A stretch of DNA of 64,000 nt, from positions 40,903,501 to 40,967,500 of the forward strand of contig NC_090291.1 of NCBI RefSeq assembly GCF_037392515.1, given 5' to 3'. The stretch is from Haliotis asinina. Lineage: Eukaryota; Mollusca; Gastropoda; Lepetellida; Haliotidae. Under the pieces are notes generated by a model that saw only the letters and a program-made list of their open reading frames with translations, was not told the origin of the DNA and searched no databases. A program made the position numbers and the translations under genes. Every line of letters begins with the position of its first letter. Position 1 is the first letter of the stretch. Below are positions 11,496-23,899 of the stretch, piece by piece.

Positions 11496-12506
11496 AGTGA
11501 GTAAGTCCTCACCATTTCCGCCGTCGACAGAGAAGGCTTCAAACCTCCTGACGCCGGCGATGCCTGTGTAGATGTCGAAGTACGTCTTGTAGTACACCTT
11601 GATAACCAACTCTTTGACTGTGCGGGTCGTATTTCCGCAGTTCCTGACAGTTACAACAAACTCGAAGCCGTTGCCAACAAATATATCCTCCTCCTGTTCC
11701 AAATCAATGCTTACGGTCTGGCAAATATACACATGAAATAGTATTAGAAACATCAGCAATAATCTCAGTATGTATTAAGGAAAGCCCTTCCCGTACAACA
11801 AGATTGCTTTGCATCTCCAAATAATGATGTTAATTTATATCCTGCTTTGGCGAACCTCGGACTACTGTGCATGGTGTCACACGTGAGCTGTTATTACATT
11901 TTGTTTCATGCAAATTTCACAGACACGAAATACTCTTTGTTGTTTATCATTGCAATATTGCAGCTATATGGTGGCGGTTTGTAAATAATCGAGTTTAGAA
12001 AAAAACAATCCAGTGATCAACATCATGAGCATTGATCCACGCATTCGAGACACAATGTCATGTATCAACCATGTCGATCCCATTAGTCGCCTCTTGCATA
12101 GGCTAAACGCCACGGAACTTAATAAATTAATCATATATGTCATCTTTATTTTGTATTCTATCAAACAAAATTTGCATTTTCTGCAAGAATATTTTAGATA
12201 CGTGAATTATGTATCAAAGGAATTGCAAGACAGGTTTAGAACATACATTAGAGGACTGGCTATTCTCGAAACGTTAGAAGCCATGCGAACTTCTTAATCC
12301 CATTCTTATGAGACTGGCTACGATCAAAATTAAGAATTCTTGAGCTACGAACGTTTCGAGAATAAAGTTCAGTGTAAAACCTTCTACATGAAATACTACC
12401 TCTATTGCAGCCTTCCTCCTGTCACTGTCAAATCCACTTCGATAAGCCGCGGCCCTTCGAAACATCATTTCAGCCTTACGGACAACGCTGCGTTCTTTGG
12501 CAGAGC
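8862..12506 (-). CDS. TG-1 exons 12-16: two C-terminal beta-barrels
   Basis: Exon 12 ([15 protein letters not shown]) closes the core. Exons 13-14 form barrel 1, with [24 protein letters not shown] and [11 protein letters not shown]. Exons 15-16 form barrel 2, with [22 protein letters not shown] and a [12 protein letters not shown] end. In vertebrate TGs these barrels move on activation. Exon 15 ends at GTGAGT, followed directly by an array of copies of this same boundary (9435-10137). Confidence 0.92.
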
Positions 12507-15500
12507 CTGGACAGGGACGATGTAACAGTATAAAATATAAACAACGCATGGACCCATGGTCTTATGACACGTCCAAGATACAGCCCTGCCTCATGACACA
12601 TGGCCGAGATACAGCCCTGCCTCATGACCAAAGACACAGATATATCATTGTCTCATCACACGCAATGCATAGCCCAGATACAACCCTACCTCATGACACA
12701 TGTCCCACTTACGTTTCTTGAGACATATGACTCAGATACACGTGTGTCTCATGACACAGATATATCTCTGTGTCATGATACATGACACAGATACATATCT
12801 GCCTCATGGCTCATGTAGATAGATATATCTCTGGCATGATATACACGCCACACTTATTTCTCTTCTGTAAGCGTTCAATGGACCGATGTGTTGAACCACC
12901 ACAGGGAACAACGCCCTAACACATATTTTGCACTTTACATTATCACCCCGGCTCTAGAAATATGTCACCTTCTCCCATTCGAAGTTTTTGCACTAGGAAC
13001 ATCATAGGAAGCAGACTGTATCAAACTTGAAACTGTTTCTGCACAAGAGATCTGATTAGAAAGGAAACATTTCCGTGTTTACGTTCTGCTGACATATGAC
13101 ATGCAGGATTGTTTAAAGATCATTTATACTCTTGGGGGTGGAAATGCATAAATCACTAATTGACATCGTTATAAATAAAACCCCGTCATTAAAACTGCCC
13201 ATTCGATCTTTAATTGCCTTAAATGGTGTTCCGTTTATGACTAACCAGAAGTCTTTCATATGCAGTGGTAAAACGAGTACCAAACAAATGAGTTTGGTCG
13301 TTCTTTAATTAAACTCCTGCACATTTTGACCTCTGGTTGTAATTTTCTTTCGCAATACTGTACCTCCTTGATGACACAAAGTGTTTACATGGCTTCCCTG
13401 TAATTTTAGAGGCATACCTTATGAATATGTTAAACAAACGACGCCCTCAAGAAATTATGTCCGTTGACAAGACCGACCTAATACATCAAGGTAGATATGC
13501 TCAATGCATTAGGGCCTTACTTCATCAGGTGCAGGTGCCGAATGTTAAGTGGATGACAAACTTTTCAGGCATATGAAATGTTGTGTTTTGGATCGCCTGG
13601 TTTTAAATTTTAAGGCTGTGAACAAGAGGGTGATTATGTGTCACGTCATCAATTTTTAATGTCCATTAGTCATGGTCCTAGTTTCATAATTCCACGAAAG
13701 TGTTCATTTTTAAACGATCTTCAACTGCAGGTGTGAACCTCAACATGTGATTGACTGTACACATTTATTGGTCCCTCAGTCTGAGTGTTGGTGTTTCACC
13801 TTCTGAGTACTTGTATTCGTCAGTGACATCCAGGCGCTCCAACTTGTCCGGGCTGTAGTTGAGGGATCCCATTGTCTCCCCGCGGAACGAGCGTCCATTG
13901 GGGATGTGGGTGGACATGCTGAGGCCGATACTGGAACAACGAGTTTACAAGTACAATAGACAGCATGTGATCTTAACGGTACAAATATCCTAACGTCCAC
14001 GCGATAATCAGAGTTGGTCGTTTCAATTTACTACATTTACATGAGCTTTAAAATCCATCTTAAACTGGAACAGTAATGCACCCCGACCCTCACTACTGCA
14101 CTTTGAACCTCAGTATGGCATCCCATCCCTCAATACAACACCCCCCCTCAACAAAACACCCCAATCCTCAATACTGCAGTGCATCCCATCCCTCAGTACT
14201 GCACTCTACCCCCAAGGATTTTACCTATTGGGGATTCGCTTTGTCTCCACCAACATGCCCGTCTTCTCGTCCCGCTTCCACTCCACAGTGTCGGCGTTCA
14301 CCTCGCTGAAGATGAAGGCACCGTCGGATCCCACGTTGATGTCTCCCTCCTTGATGGCCTTCACTGGGCACGGGCCACACGTGTACACTCCTGGCAACCA
14401 TGAAGTACGCTACATAGATAAAATCTACATACGTTTGGCATATTTAGTCAAAGAAGGGTCTTAATGTCCTCAGTAAAACATACTTACTGCCTTAGACTGG
14501 TATCAAGCTTATGGCTTGCTGGGATCGGTGACACGACTTATTAAGTTGCTTGATAGCTGTTAGTGCCTACACCGAAAATTCGCACTCACTGCACTAAAGA
14601 GATGTTGGACAAGCTCTTTCCATAGTATTTACACATCTCAGTTGTGAGGATGGACTATTGCTGACTGCTCCGTCAACTAGCCAGTGACGCTATCACAACC
14701 TATGCTACTACATAGAAGATGCGCCTAACTTTGTAGATAGCTTTGAACTGTGAGTGTTGCTCACCAGTCCGTCACATAGTTGACTCCTTATTATATTTTA
14801 TTCCTTGTATAAACCCCAAGAACTGAGCTGGTGTGACTGCACCAACGGTCGAACCTGGAGCGTCCTGGGTTAGATTCTGTGGATGCTGGGCAAATCTAGA
14901 GACGGCAACCGGCCAACTTACCGTCGTAGCTGGTCTCCTGTGGGGTAGCGTCGATTACCTGCCAGCCGTCGTATTCGTTGTTGTCGCTCAAATCTGGGCG
15001 CCTCATCCACACTTCGTTCCACACATGGAAATTCCTGAATTGAGAAGTTCGTTAAAGAATCACAAACATTCCTGGAATAATTAAAGCATGCCTTATGTAT
15101 TTCACAGATCCGTGCATCTGGGGGAGATTTGACTTTCAATGATGGCTGTGATCTGTAACGCAGGTCATGCCGAGAGGTGACACTAGCTAACGTCAACCAA
15201 ATAGGGCTTGTTACTCTCCCTATGGAACTTACCAGACTGAGTCGTTGGAGATGTCTGTCCATTCGCCGTTCTCATCCTTGACGTTGATCCTGTCGACGCT
15301 GAGGTGGTCGGCATCGGTGTTGTGGGCAGACGAGAAGTTGGTGATGTTACGGCATGGCATTCCCAAAGCTCGGCACACTTCAAACAGACCACAATATCTA
15401 ACATGTATGTGTTTGTTGTTTAACGCCATTCACAGCAATATTCCACCTGTATAACGGCGGCCAGTCAAAAGCCTGGACAAGACAATCCAGTGACCAATGC

Positions 15501-18500
15501 ATTTGGGGTACGGTGACATGCATCAACAAAAGGTAAAGAGTCTGACCAATTCTAACACGGATCTTCACGTGTCTGCCAGTGTTAAGCGTTCTGCACTCGA
15601 TATATTCGTTCACCACTCACAGCATAATGGCATTTTCTAACACGGGACATGCCACATAAAATGCCTGTGGGCCAATAAATCATGATGATTGTTGTGATTA
15701 TTAAAAGGTGTTAAAAGGGGCTGTTAAACTATGTAGGCAAACACTAGTCGATGTTGAGTTTGGCAACCCACGACTGTGTCGAAATGCGATACTAGATTTA
15801 TGAACCAAAAGATGTACGTCTTGATAAATGCTCAGAGACACCGCCTTTACTGAGGCCTTGAGACCCAGGCTTAACTTGTCATCGGTTCGAACGCCAGTGT
15901 GTCATAGATTATGAACCGTGGTAGCATACTAGCACTCGAACATCACTGGTAAATAAGCAAATTTACCCAAATTAAGCACATTTTTTCAGTTTACTCACCA
16001 CCTTAAACTGGCACTTACAATAGCTGAATAGTATTTCAAGCGGTGTCTCTGCTACACATTCCGCCTACCTTTACCTTGCCCTCAGTGATGAATACATAAA
16101 TTCAACCTGACCCAGTTAATAGCTAGTACCTGTTGTAAGAACACCAGCGAATACCCAGCACTGTCCGAACTTGACAGGCTTTGCTGTGGACATGTACTGT
16201 CGGAGAATCTTCACGCTGCCAACCCATGTTGAGGGGGATGTTCCCCCTTCATACTCCCCTGTCCAGTTGCCCATCACAACGCCGTCATCGTCAGGGGCGT
16301 TCACCTGAAGAGAAATATGGGTGATTTCGTTGAGGAATTAATGGAAATTTAGAATGAGCATAACCTCAACTGATGAACAGAAGAATGAAACGTTTTTATT
16401 ATTATACCCTGTATCCTGCTACCGAATATGTTTTGCAGTGATTTAGTTTCTTCAGCATTACGAGGAAGCATGTAGGTCAACAGCTTCCTGATTGTATTTA
16501 CAAGACGTCATATCCGTGAAGATGCATGCTTCCGCAGTGAAGATCTGGGTTAGAAATGATCTTCAGCAACCCATACTTGATGTAAGCGGCAATTAACGGG
16601 ATCGGATCGTCAAGCTCGCTGACATGGTTGAAACATGTTATCCCAGTTGCGTGGATGTTGCTGATGCAGTTGACCACCGGACTGTCATTTACAGTACGCC
16701 ACCTGGAATATTGCTGAGCGCGGCGTTAAACAACAAGCAAACAAAAGCTAAGGTAACTCCTCACTCACCAGCTTGGCCAGCATTCTTGCCACCTTAGAAG
16801 CGTCCCCCATGGCAGGTGATGCCTCATAGCCAAACCCCTTTCTGATGAGATGGAAGGCAGCTTCCAGTATGCCGTCATCAAACTGCAACACAACACAGAG
16901 AACGTATGGTCGTCACTGCAGAACTTGTGGAACATTGAGGAATTTAGTTATATCTTAGAGGGTCATAACTGGAGATAAGTATACTTTAAGGCACAATTAA
17001 CAGAATTTGCCGTGTTTATGTTTCTCTTCATGTCTGTGGACTTTAGAAGATTGAGACGCAGCATTCATATTTTCCGTCTCCTTGTGCAGTGAAAGTGAGA
17101 TGGTCAAAGTGGTCAGGAAATGGATCCAGGACTTGGATTTTTTACTGGGACTGTTGGTATGAATCATTGGGGACTGTTGGTATGATTCATTGGGGACTGT
17201 TTGTTTTGTTCACGCATATCTTCACACATTCCACTCTCTGACGCAGTGATGGCTTAGCATAACATCACTGCCGCGGGCTAATTTGCATATCACGTTACCG
17301 GACTTTTCTCTTGTATGTAAACAAACGCGCATCTTGTATGTAAACAAACCAGCATATTCGTAAATAAATAAACACTGACCTAACAAAAGTATTTTTGGCG
17401 TGTTCTCCACAATGTTTTAAATTTAACAAGTATTCTTCTGCAACTACGACATTAAGGTTTATGATAACACTTATTTAAATAACAAATTGGTCGATCGTTT
17501 GCTCAACATAAGGCTTCTTTTACATTGTATCAAATATTCTTCTGCAACTGAGACAGTAAGGTTTATGACAATACTTAATTGAATGTAAATATCAAATTGA
17601 TAGATTGTTTGCTCAACATATGGCTTCGATGACAACACGTGGAGTCGTAAACCCCATGTAAACATCGCTACGCAAATGGAAATAGTGCAGCACGTTTCGG
17701 TGACACTAAACCAAAGTTGTTGAGTTAGACATGTAGACTCGTCCTAACAAAAAACAGGTACCTGTATGTACCTTATATTAAATGGACAGTGTAAGATGTG
17801 ACAAATCGTCAAATCTCTCTGGCCCGTAGCAGAGGTGCTCTGCTTGTCGTATGGAACTCTGGGTAGGAGAGTGCACACATACAAATAAACATGATCCTAT
17901 CATTGAGGACACTACCAGCCAGTAGTCTGTAGCTAGATTACCTGTCCGAAGCACCAAGGACGGGCACCAACTCTACACGGACTACCAAAGTACAACACAC
18001 CCGAGTCACTGAGAACAGCCTCCTTCATCCAGTCTTCATGTTCAAGGTACACCCAGTCATCTGTAAGAGAGCAGACAAATGGCACTTGGAAGAGAGTCTA
18101 TTCATAATAATTTTAACAATTTCATTCACTTAGTAAGCTCATAGCTGGTCAAGGTACATATCATGAACCACCAGCATCGCCAATTCTGTTATTTCCATCA
18201 TAGATGCCTGAACAGCTCGACTCAGATGGACCGTATGTGCCTGCATCTACAAGGAGAGTTACACTATCAGGAGTGTTGCGATCTGATTCCCAGGTTGAAA
18301 CTAACAGGGTAAAGGGAATCTGTCCGTAAAATCTTGCCAACAAACAAAGGCCTGCGTCTACAAAGGTGGGTTGCACTATCAGGAGCGTTGCGATCTGATT
18401 CTGATTCCCAAGCTGAAACTAAAAGGTTAAGGAAATCTGTTCGTAGAATCTGTACAAAAAAAAAGAAAAGAAAAAACAAACAGCAAGACAATGTGATGTT

Positions 18501-21482
18501 ATTAACAATAATGTTCATGCTAGAATTAACGTTATTAACAAATCCATAAAAGTCCTTACAGGTATCAGTTCTGCTGTAGAACATAGAATGACAATACAAA
18601 TTCAAACCAATGTATTAGAATACACGAGGAGTGATAAGCAGTTCTATGCAACGGTAGTCCAGTTTAGACATACACCAAGGTTATGTCGTGTGAGATTAGA
18701 GGCAATAGCTATATCCAATTTCATACACAAGAACATATATACTACGAGAAAATTGTGCAATACTCTCTATGAGAGATGGTATTGGAATCAACACCTTGCA
18801 GCACCTTTTCTGGTCTAAATCTGGCACTAGTCTAAATATAGCACACTTCTGCCCCTCATTGACTACCTGGTTAGGTGAGGAAGCCTAATGGATTCAAACG
18901 TCCGCTCTTCACGCCGAAGAGCCGGGGTCGATTCACCGCATGAGAACAATGTATCATGCCCATTTCTAGTGCCCCCGCCGTGATATTGCGGGAATATTGC
19001 TAAAAGCGGCGGAAAAACACATTCACTGTCAGCATGCACAAAGTGTTCCATTTGTAATATTACATTATATATAACTCTACCAAATGACAATATCGCTATG
19101 CGTTGATCGACCTTGGGGGTTTCCGGATGTTACCTTTACACCACGGGTTGAAGATGATGTAGATTTGTTCGTTGTGTTTGTACTCCCAGATGAGGTCTTC
19201 GCCGTCCTTGACATCAACGATGGTAGTCACGCTAAAATCCCACTCTCCTACAGGGATGTACGCAGGCGCGAAGATGGACAACGTCAGAGACTTGTCCTCC
19301 TGCCGGACCACAGCGGCACCCCACTTCTTCTTGTCAAAGTTGGTATCTCCAGACTCGTCAACCTTTATGTTGGCTCTGGTGGTTCGTGCTCTCTTGTAGC
19401 TGCCCTCTGTAAGTTTGATAGAGTGAGTGAGTGGAGGAGAGTGGTTTAAGCCAGTTTCGATCTTTTTGAGCTAACCCTAGCCCTATTTCAGACCCTGGTC
19501 CTAACCCTGGCTAACCCTAACTCTGACCCTGACCCTGAACAAAAATTACACAGGAGAAGAGAGTTCAAAGCAATCCTGCTTCAACCACAAATGACTGACT
19601 TCAGAAATACCCCTTAGCAGAATTCATTCTTCATATTGAGGGGCGGTGGGATAGCCCTGTGGTTACGACATTCGCCCGTCACGCCAAAGTCCCAGGTTCG
19701 ATTCCCACTTAAGTAGAATGTGTGAAACCCATTTCTGGTGTCTCCCGATATTGCTGGGATTTTGAAAAAGGTAAAACTACTTACTCACTCAGTCCTCAGC
19801 CTATGAGCAAACACTGTAACCATTGTGCTACATGTCCATCAAATGCCAAACAAATATTCGAACAGTATTAGGCCTGTCTAAATGTGAATTTCTCAGGTAC
19901 TTGTAATTCATGAAACGGAACATCCCGACGATATATTTTGAGAATATTTTACAGGCGTCGGCACTTTGCAGTACTGGTACATACCCAAATGAAAGGTGAG
20001 TGTGATGTCATTTTTCGGAATATCATAAGGTCTGTCAAAGTGGAGAGTGATCTGGAACTCCTGCCCTCGACGGAGCACCAACCGGGCCTTTTGCTCTGTG
20101 TTGTCACTCTCCCTGACCCGGTCGCTGGTGCACTCATAGCGGTCAGTGTGGTGGGCAGCTGTGTTGTCCGGCACGTGCAGGTCCACGTGTGTCACGTGCA
20201 GCTTGGTCTCGAGCACGGGGGAGATAACCTCGGAGATGCATTCTTCCTCGTTTTCCTCCTCATCGGAATCTACACATTGACAGTCAATACTTCAGTGCCC
20301 CATTATCAATCCACAGATGGTTCATCTGCTCTCGCCCGAATAGGCTGCTTCCCTGACCTGACCTTAAAGGCCACTGCAATCGCACAACTGTCTGTTCCCT
20401 GTTTTGATATTTAACACCAGTCAGCAAATATTCAGGTCTAGTCTAGATAACCATGCGGCCACTAGTATGACCATCGATCTACGCAACTGAGATACGAATC
20501 TAACAACCCAACAAGTTAAAATATTGATTACAGAGCAGTCTCGTTTCCTATTACTGGGCTCCAAGCTATTGGACAACTTAGACTAATCCATTGCAACTAG
20601 AATACGATCACGTACATCACAAAAGACTTATCTTGATGCGTTTTACGACAAGTTGCTGAAAGTCTAAATAGGATCTTCAAGAGTGATGACTAGATTATTG
20701 ACAGTCCGACGCTATGTGGGAGTAATGTTGAATTTTTCATTAAATTTCATTGTTGTCTTAAATTTACGATAATTTAGAAATGTTGAGTGAATTCCTACCG
20801 CAGTAAAGTGTGATGTCCTTGGGCCCCCAAAAGATTCTGTCACGGTCCCACACTCGCGGTCGACGTCGTCCATAGGAGTAGGTGGGGTACACGCTGTCGT
20901 CACTGGGGATCACCCTACACAAGCGCTATATATACATGGTGATCGACAGGATACAAATATTTGTCTATAAAAGACACGAGCTCTTCTATAGTAAAGCAGG
21001 TCAAATCTGGGTGTTGAATTGACTCCATCGTATAGCTCTTCTATAGTAGAGCAACTCAAATGTGGGTGTTGAATTGACTTTATCACAAGCAGTTGTGCCA
21101 GGAGTTGTGCCATATCTTATTCGATACCTATGATTTTCATAGAATCCAACTGTTCCGTGTCATGAGTGAGTGAATATTGTTGTATGAAGCACCATCAACT
21201 TGGCACCTACTGGCACAAGGAATCATATGCACAAACAATCAATCCGGAAATAGCCGACAAAATACAAAAGCTAAATTCGAATTCTGAATAAACAAAAATA
21301 TGATGAAGGTAAGTATTCCAGATCTCAAATCCCTAAGAACGATACATAATATATTGCATAATATGTTCATACATTATATTTCATATCGCTTTCAATCAAA
21401 TTATTTATATAAAAAATTCCAGGACGTACCGTGGTCTGTTCGTGGACGTGCGTGGTGTATTTCTTCCGTACCGTCTAATCAT
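8862..21482 (-). CDS. TG-1, transglutaminase, complete 16-exon gene
   Basis: Protein-glutamine gamma-glutamyltransferase: calcium-dependent cross-linking of Gln to Lys side chains through a Cys thioester. Coding exons in transcript order: 21482-21430, 20914-20799, 20269-19985, 19406-19134, 18060-17942, 16882-16769, 16304-16130, 15377-15233, 15034-14922, 14390-14225, 13930-13800, 12506-12400, 11717-11513, 11075-10915, 10284-10139, 9024-8862. All junctions are AG/GT and phases agree. The sum is 2472 nt, or 823 residues plus TAG. The visible triad is Cys369 ([10 protein letters not shown]), His430 (NFHVWNEVW) and Asp455 ([10 protein letters not shown]), with Trp347 in the SPSTW motif. There is no signal peptide or membrane segment, as is usual for the family. 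The start is the ATG at 21482 in GCCGCCATGA; exon 2 has an in-frame stop just upstream, which makes exon 1 necessary. An unseen 5' UTR exon remains possible. It is longer than vertebrate TG2 because of an N-terminal extension. The family call is very secure; the biological role is unknown. Confidence 0.95.
9435..10156 (-). repeat. TG-1 intron 15 array built from the exon 15 donor boundary
   Basis: Read on the plus strand, the unit is ACTCACAGAATGAGGAATTT plus AACAAGAG or AACAAAGTCATGATC. The real exon end plus donor reads ACTCACGGAATGAGGAATTT, so each unit copies the last nucleotides of exon 15 together with its GTGAGT. At least ten diverged units fill most of the 1.1-kb intron. Many keep a GTGAG donor core. 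Confidence 0.85.
10345..10498 (-). mobile_element. SINE family A copy in TG-1 intron 14
   Basis: On the minus strand the order is a pol III A-box-like segment, a B box near CGAACAC, CCAGAAATAGACTTCACACATTG, GCAATATCACTG, and a TTTTACGCC tail. The copy is moderately diverged and the ACTC tail is reduced to ACTGACTGA. Confidence 0.75.
11340..11495. repeat. (CA)n and (CT)n microsatellites in TG-1 intron 13
   Basis: A short CA run near 11387-11400 and a CT run at 11441-11492. The CT run ends about 20 bp from the exon 13 donor. Confidence 0.9.
11955..12110 (-). mobile_element. SINE-like family B, partial copy in TG-1 intron 12
   Basis: Matches family B from GCAGCTATATGGTGGCGGT through GTTAGTCGCCTCTT on the minus strand. 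The conserved CATGAGCATTGATC and ATCAACC landmarks are present. The 5' end is missing. Confidence 0.8.
12261..12364. repeat. Small foldback repeat beside the TG-1 exon 12 donor
   Basis: TATTCTCGAAACGTT at 12261 is the exact reverse complement of AACGTTTCGAGAATA ending at 12364. Similarity continues inward through a TTCTTAAT motif for about 45 bp per arm. The donor of exon 12 is 36 bp away. Confidence 0.7.
12545..13790 (-). other. TG-1 intron 11, no further gene
   Basis: The part near exon 12 (12545-12830) has weak tandem similarity around CATGACACAGATA / CTCATGACACA. The rest shows nothing recognisable. Confidence 0.45.
13800..18060 (-). CDS. TG-1 exons 5-11: catalytic core
   Basis: The core runs from [11 protein letters not shown] to the YKYSEG motif. 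Exon 7 (16304-16130) holds VNAPDDDG, the SPSTW Trp and the nucleophile Cys. Exon 8 has [19 protein letters not shown]. Exon 9 has the catalytic His and Asp. Exon 10 has [11 protein letters not shown] and EVNAD, whose Asn and Asp match known calcium ligands. Exon 11 ends in EG, which with the ER at the start of exon 12 gives the E-x4-E calcium pair seen in TG2 and TG3. All key residues are present, so an active enzyme is expected. Confidence 0.93.
15415..15545 (-). repeat. SINE-like family B remnant in TG-1 intron 7
   Basis: Keeps GTTTAACGCCATTCACAGCAATATTCC, GGCGGCCAGTC and GACAATCCAGTGACCAA in family order on the minus strand, but is strongly diverged. Confidence 0.55.
16540..16740 (+). mobile_element. 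SINE-like family B copy in TG-1 intron 6
   Basis: Runs from GAAGATCTGGGTTAGAA through TCAGCAACCCATACTTG and ACGGGATCGGATCGTCA to GAATATTGCTGAGCGCGGCG. Diverged, with a CAACAAGCAAAC tail in place of ACTC repeats. It lies within 30 bp of the exon 6 donor. Confidence 0.8.
17425..17640. repeat. Tandem duplication, unit about 110 bp, in TG-1 intron 5
   Basis: TATTCTTCTGCAACTACGAC ... GTTTGCTCAACATAAGGCTTC recurs about 110 bp later as TATTCTTCTGCAACTGAGAC ... GTTTGCTCAACATATGGCTTC. Confidence 0.8.
18235..18455. repeat. Tandem duplication, unit about 113 bp, in TG-1 intron 4
   Basis: Two successive copies share CACTATCAGGAGTGTTGCGA, CTGATTCCCAGGTTGAAACT and GGAATCTGTCCGTA, with about 10% difference. 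Confidence 0.8.
18873..19027 (+). mobile_element. SINE family A copy in TG-1 intron 4
   Basis: The A-box side is GGAAGCCTAATGG, the B box GGGGTCGATTCACC, then GCCCCCGCCGTGATATTG, GGAATATTGCTAAAAGCGGC and a short tail. It lies just beyond the exon 4 donor. Confidence 0.8.
19134..21482 (-). CDS. TG-1 exons 1-4: basic leader and N-terminal domain
   Basis: Exons 1-2 encode about 56 residues of extension: [18 protein letters not shown], then a Tyr/Arg-rich stretch with [15 protein letters not shown]. Exon 3 opens with an acidic run ([10 protein letters not shown]) and then enters the TG N-domain, with VDLH, RRGQEF and FDRPYD. Exon 4 carries [17 protein letters not shown] and [17 protein letters not shown], the last strand leading into the core. 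The extension has no similarity I recognise outside TG-2. A polyanion, nucleic-acid or matrix contact is a guess from its composition only. Confidence 0.9.
19471..19540. repeat. Degenerate interstitial telomere-like CCCTAA/CCCTGA tract
   Basis: Repeated CTAACCCTAG, CTAACCCTGG, CTAACCCTAA and TGACCCTGAC hexamer variants over 70 bp in TG-1 intron 3. The motif resembles the metazoan TTAGGG repeat in reverse complement but is imperfect. Confidence 0.6.
19642..19796 (+). mobile_element. SINE family A copy in TG-1 intron 3
   Basis: GGGCGGTGGGATAGCCCTG (A box), CAGGTTCGATTCCCA (B box), ATTTCTGGTGTCTCCCGATA, a shortened ATTGCTGGGATTTTG and a TTACTCACTCAG tail are all in order. Confidence 0.85.
20985..21095. 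repeat. Tandem duplication, unit about 58 bp, in TG-1 intron 1
   Basis: CTCTTCTATAGTAAAGCAGG ... GGTGTTGAATTGACTCCATC is followed by CTCTTCTATAGTAGAGCAAC ... GGTGTTGAATTGACTTTATC. Confidence 0.8.
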
Positions 21483-23890
21483 GGCGGCCTCCTGAACTAC
21501 TTCCGATGTTAGATGTAGACTTTCCTTACAAGAATACTTCCTGAGGGAATTAGTGAGAGAGTGAGGAGGGCTTGACACCGCTGTGAGTAGAATTTCTATG
21601 AAAACTATTTTTTAGCCTTTTTAAAATTGATGTTCTCACTTGGAGATGGAATTGTGCTAGCAAAGTAATTTTCACATATATCTTGTCACGACCAAGAGAA
21701 GCAAGTAGGCACTGCGAAATACAAATAAGACTACAGGATCTCGATTACATGATAATGATTGCGGGTTCGGATCCACGTTTCCCCTTGATATTATCATTTC
21801 TAGGTTCTAAGTTTCTACAACACGTCACAATTTAATTCTGTACTCAGAAAAATACAGAAACGCTCCGCACTGTATGTTCGTGTGTTTCGCCGAAGTGGTG
21901 CACTTGGGCCTATCAACATTAAGAGTAATATATGTAAAAAAACCCTTAAGATTATGAACCAGTTATGTATAAAATGTATAAACAAAGCGTAAATGCCAGT
22001 AACGGAAAGCTGGCTCTAATTTGGAAAACTTTGGAAGTATATTCTGAGAGAATTTTTTGTTACTGTTCAGAAATAAAATACCAGCCTCGGGATGATCCAG
22101 ATACCAGATTTGAAGCTGTTACAGAAGTAGCGCAAGACCACGTCCCCCTTAAATTTACTTTTCGGTTCCTGATCAGGAAAACGTTAATATCCAAGCTCTT
22201 ACCTGTTGGTAAATATGGCCGCCTCTGTCTGTGTCGATGATAACACATATTCCGGGCACGTGTCCGCACGTGGACCGAAAGCATAATTCAGCCTCGAATT
22301 TTATATCTCTAATCAATTGATATTCATAGCATATGTATTCATACCAAGCACGTGTTGAATAAATACAGGCTCGACCGATGCATTACTAGTTGGCATGAAG
22401 TATTGTTGAGTGATATCTGTCTTCATAGTCAGTTATTAAGTGAACGGTAGTATAAAGGCATCCATTAAGCACCCTATCAAAATATGCATCAACTTAAAAA
22501 CCTGCTAATTTAAATGCCAATCTAGCAGGTCAGTTGTATATTTCGAAAAGAGTCATAGTTCTGGCATTGTCCAAGTGACATTCTTCCAAAAGCATGCAAA
22601 AAACGCTTTAATTTACTGAAGTTCAAGTATGCCACCATTTCACCTTTGATCCAGTGTCACTCTTGGACTGATACTTTTAATATTTTCCATAGGTTCGATA
22701 ATACGACTAATGTATGTCTTGATAGGGGCTTTAAGCCAACCACGGCTCTCCTGAAATTCTCCAGAACCAACCCCTATAAGGCTGCATTAAAAGTTAAATG
22801 TTTCTCTGGCACACTTTTTTTTTTAAAGTGACGAGGGCGGTAGGACTCATTTAAAAAAAATGATAGAAAAAATAATGACGAATAATGAACACAGTTTTAT
22901 AATGAACACTTGTTCTCTCAGAAATACAGCCTGGGACGATTTCGAGTGTTAATGAGATTCAGTCACACTCAATCTTATCACAGCATATGTGAACCTTGAG
23001 ATGCCAACACAAGTCATTCATAGAGTGGAGAAATGGATGATCAGGACGCGGCAAATTCAAAATTATCATTTTTATATGGCAATAAAAAATGTTACGCCCA
23101 AAACTGAAAGTGATACGCCGATGCCAGAGAAACATTTCACTTTTTGTTTAGCCTAAGCATGAAGGAAATGCACATATTCTGTCAAAAATATGAATGTATC
23201 TTGCCACACTTAAGCCACGGCTGCAATATATACGAAATTGAGAAAACCAAAGTTAATTGAATTGTCCACAGGCATGTTTGAGTTCAGACGTCTTTAGTTG
23301 CTTTCACAAGACATGAAAAACAATTATACATGAATGAAGTGAGCGGGGTTCGTACTCAACATACTAACTAGTAAAATCTATGTTAAGCCATATACATGCA
23401 AGAACGCTCGCTCTTTAACTTATTATGATACTCGAAAATCGACAACTATTGGTTCCCAGTACGAAGGGAGGTCAATTAACGTAGAATTCCGTACGTAAGG
23501 TTGTAAAAACGTGTAATGCCGCTAGTAGTATTGAATACACTGATCATTCATGTGATACCTGTAAAAGCAACACCTCGCAACAAACAGTATTAATACTGTA
23601 ATACTGAAAAGAGATGCCGTATTGATACGAGAACGTCTAAACACTTTTATGACCTCCCTCTATACCTCACGATTGTCTTGGGACAGGCTTTGCGCACAGT
23701 TTCAGTACGTGACTACGCTTATTGTAAGTTAGCGTTGTTGTGAGCCTTAGTTCATGTAATGACCCACATGCATATATATGTTATTCCAAATTATGTTGCA
23801 CGAATCTGACATACGAGCATGCCCTTTGTTCCAACAGTATGTAATGACCCAACAACAGATGGGTTTGAGGGTATCATAAAGGTTCTGTTA
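21483..23890. other. Upstream flank of TG-1, no gene recognised
   Basis: This should hold the TG-1 promoter and any untranslated exon. A pyrimidine-rich stretch ending in CAG lies about 50 bp 5' of the ATG on the minus strand and could be a 5' UTR acceptor, but I cannot establish a start site. No core promoter motif is convincing and there is no second gene. Confidence 0.4.
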
Positions 23891-23899
23891 CCACTGATC

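Noticed and set aside
20712-20903. Minus-strand frame starting at an internal ATG in TG-1 exon 2
   Set aside because: It is in a different frame from the exon, which joins in phase to exons 1 and 3 and resembles TG-2 exon 2.
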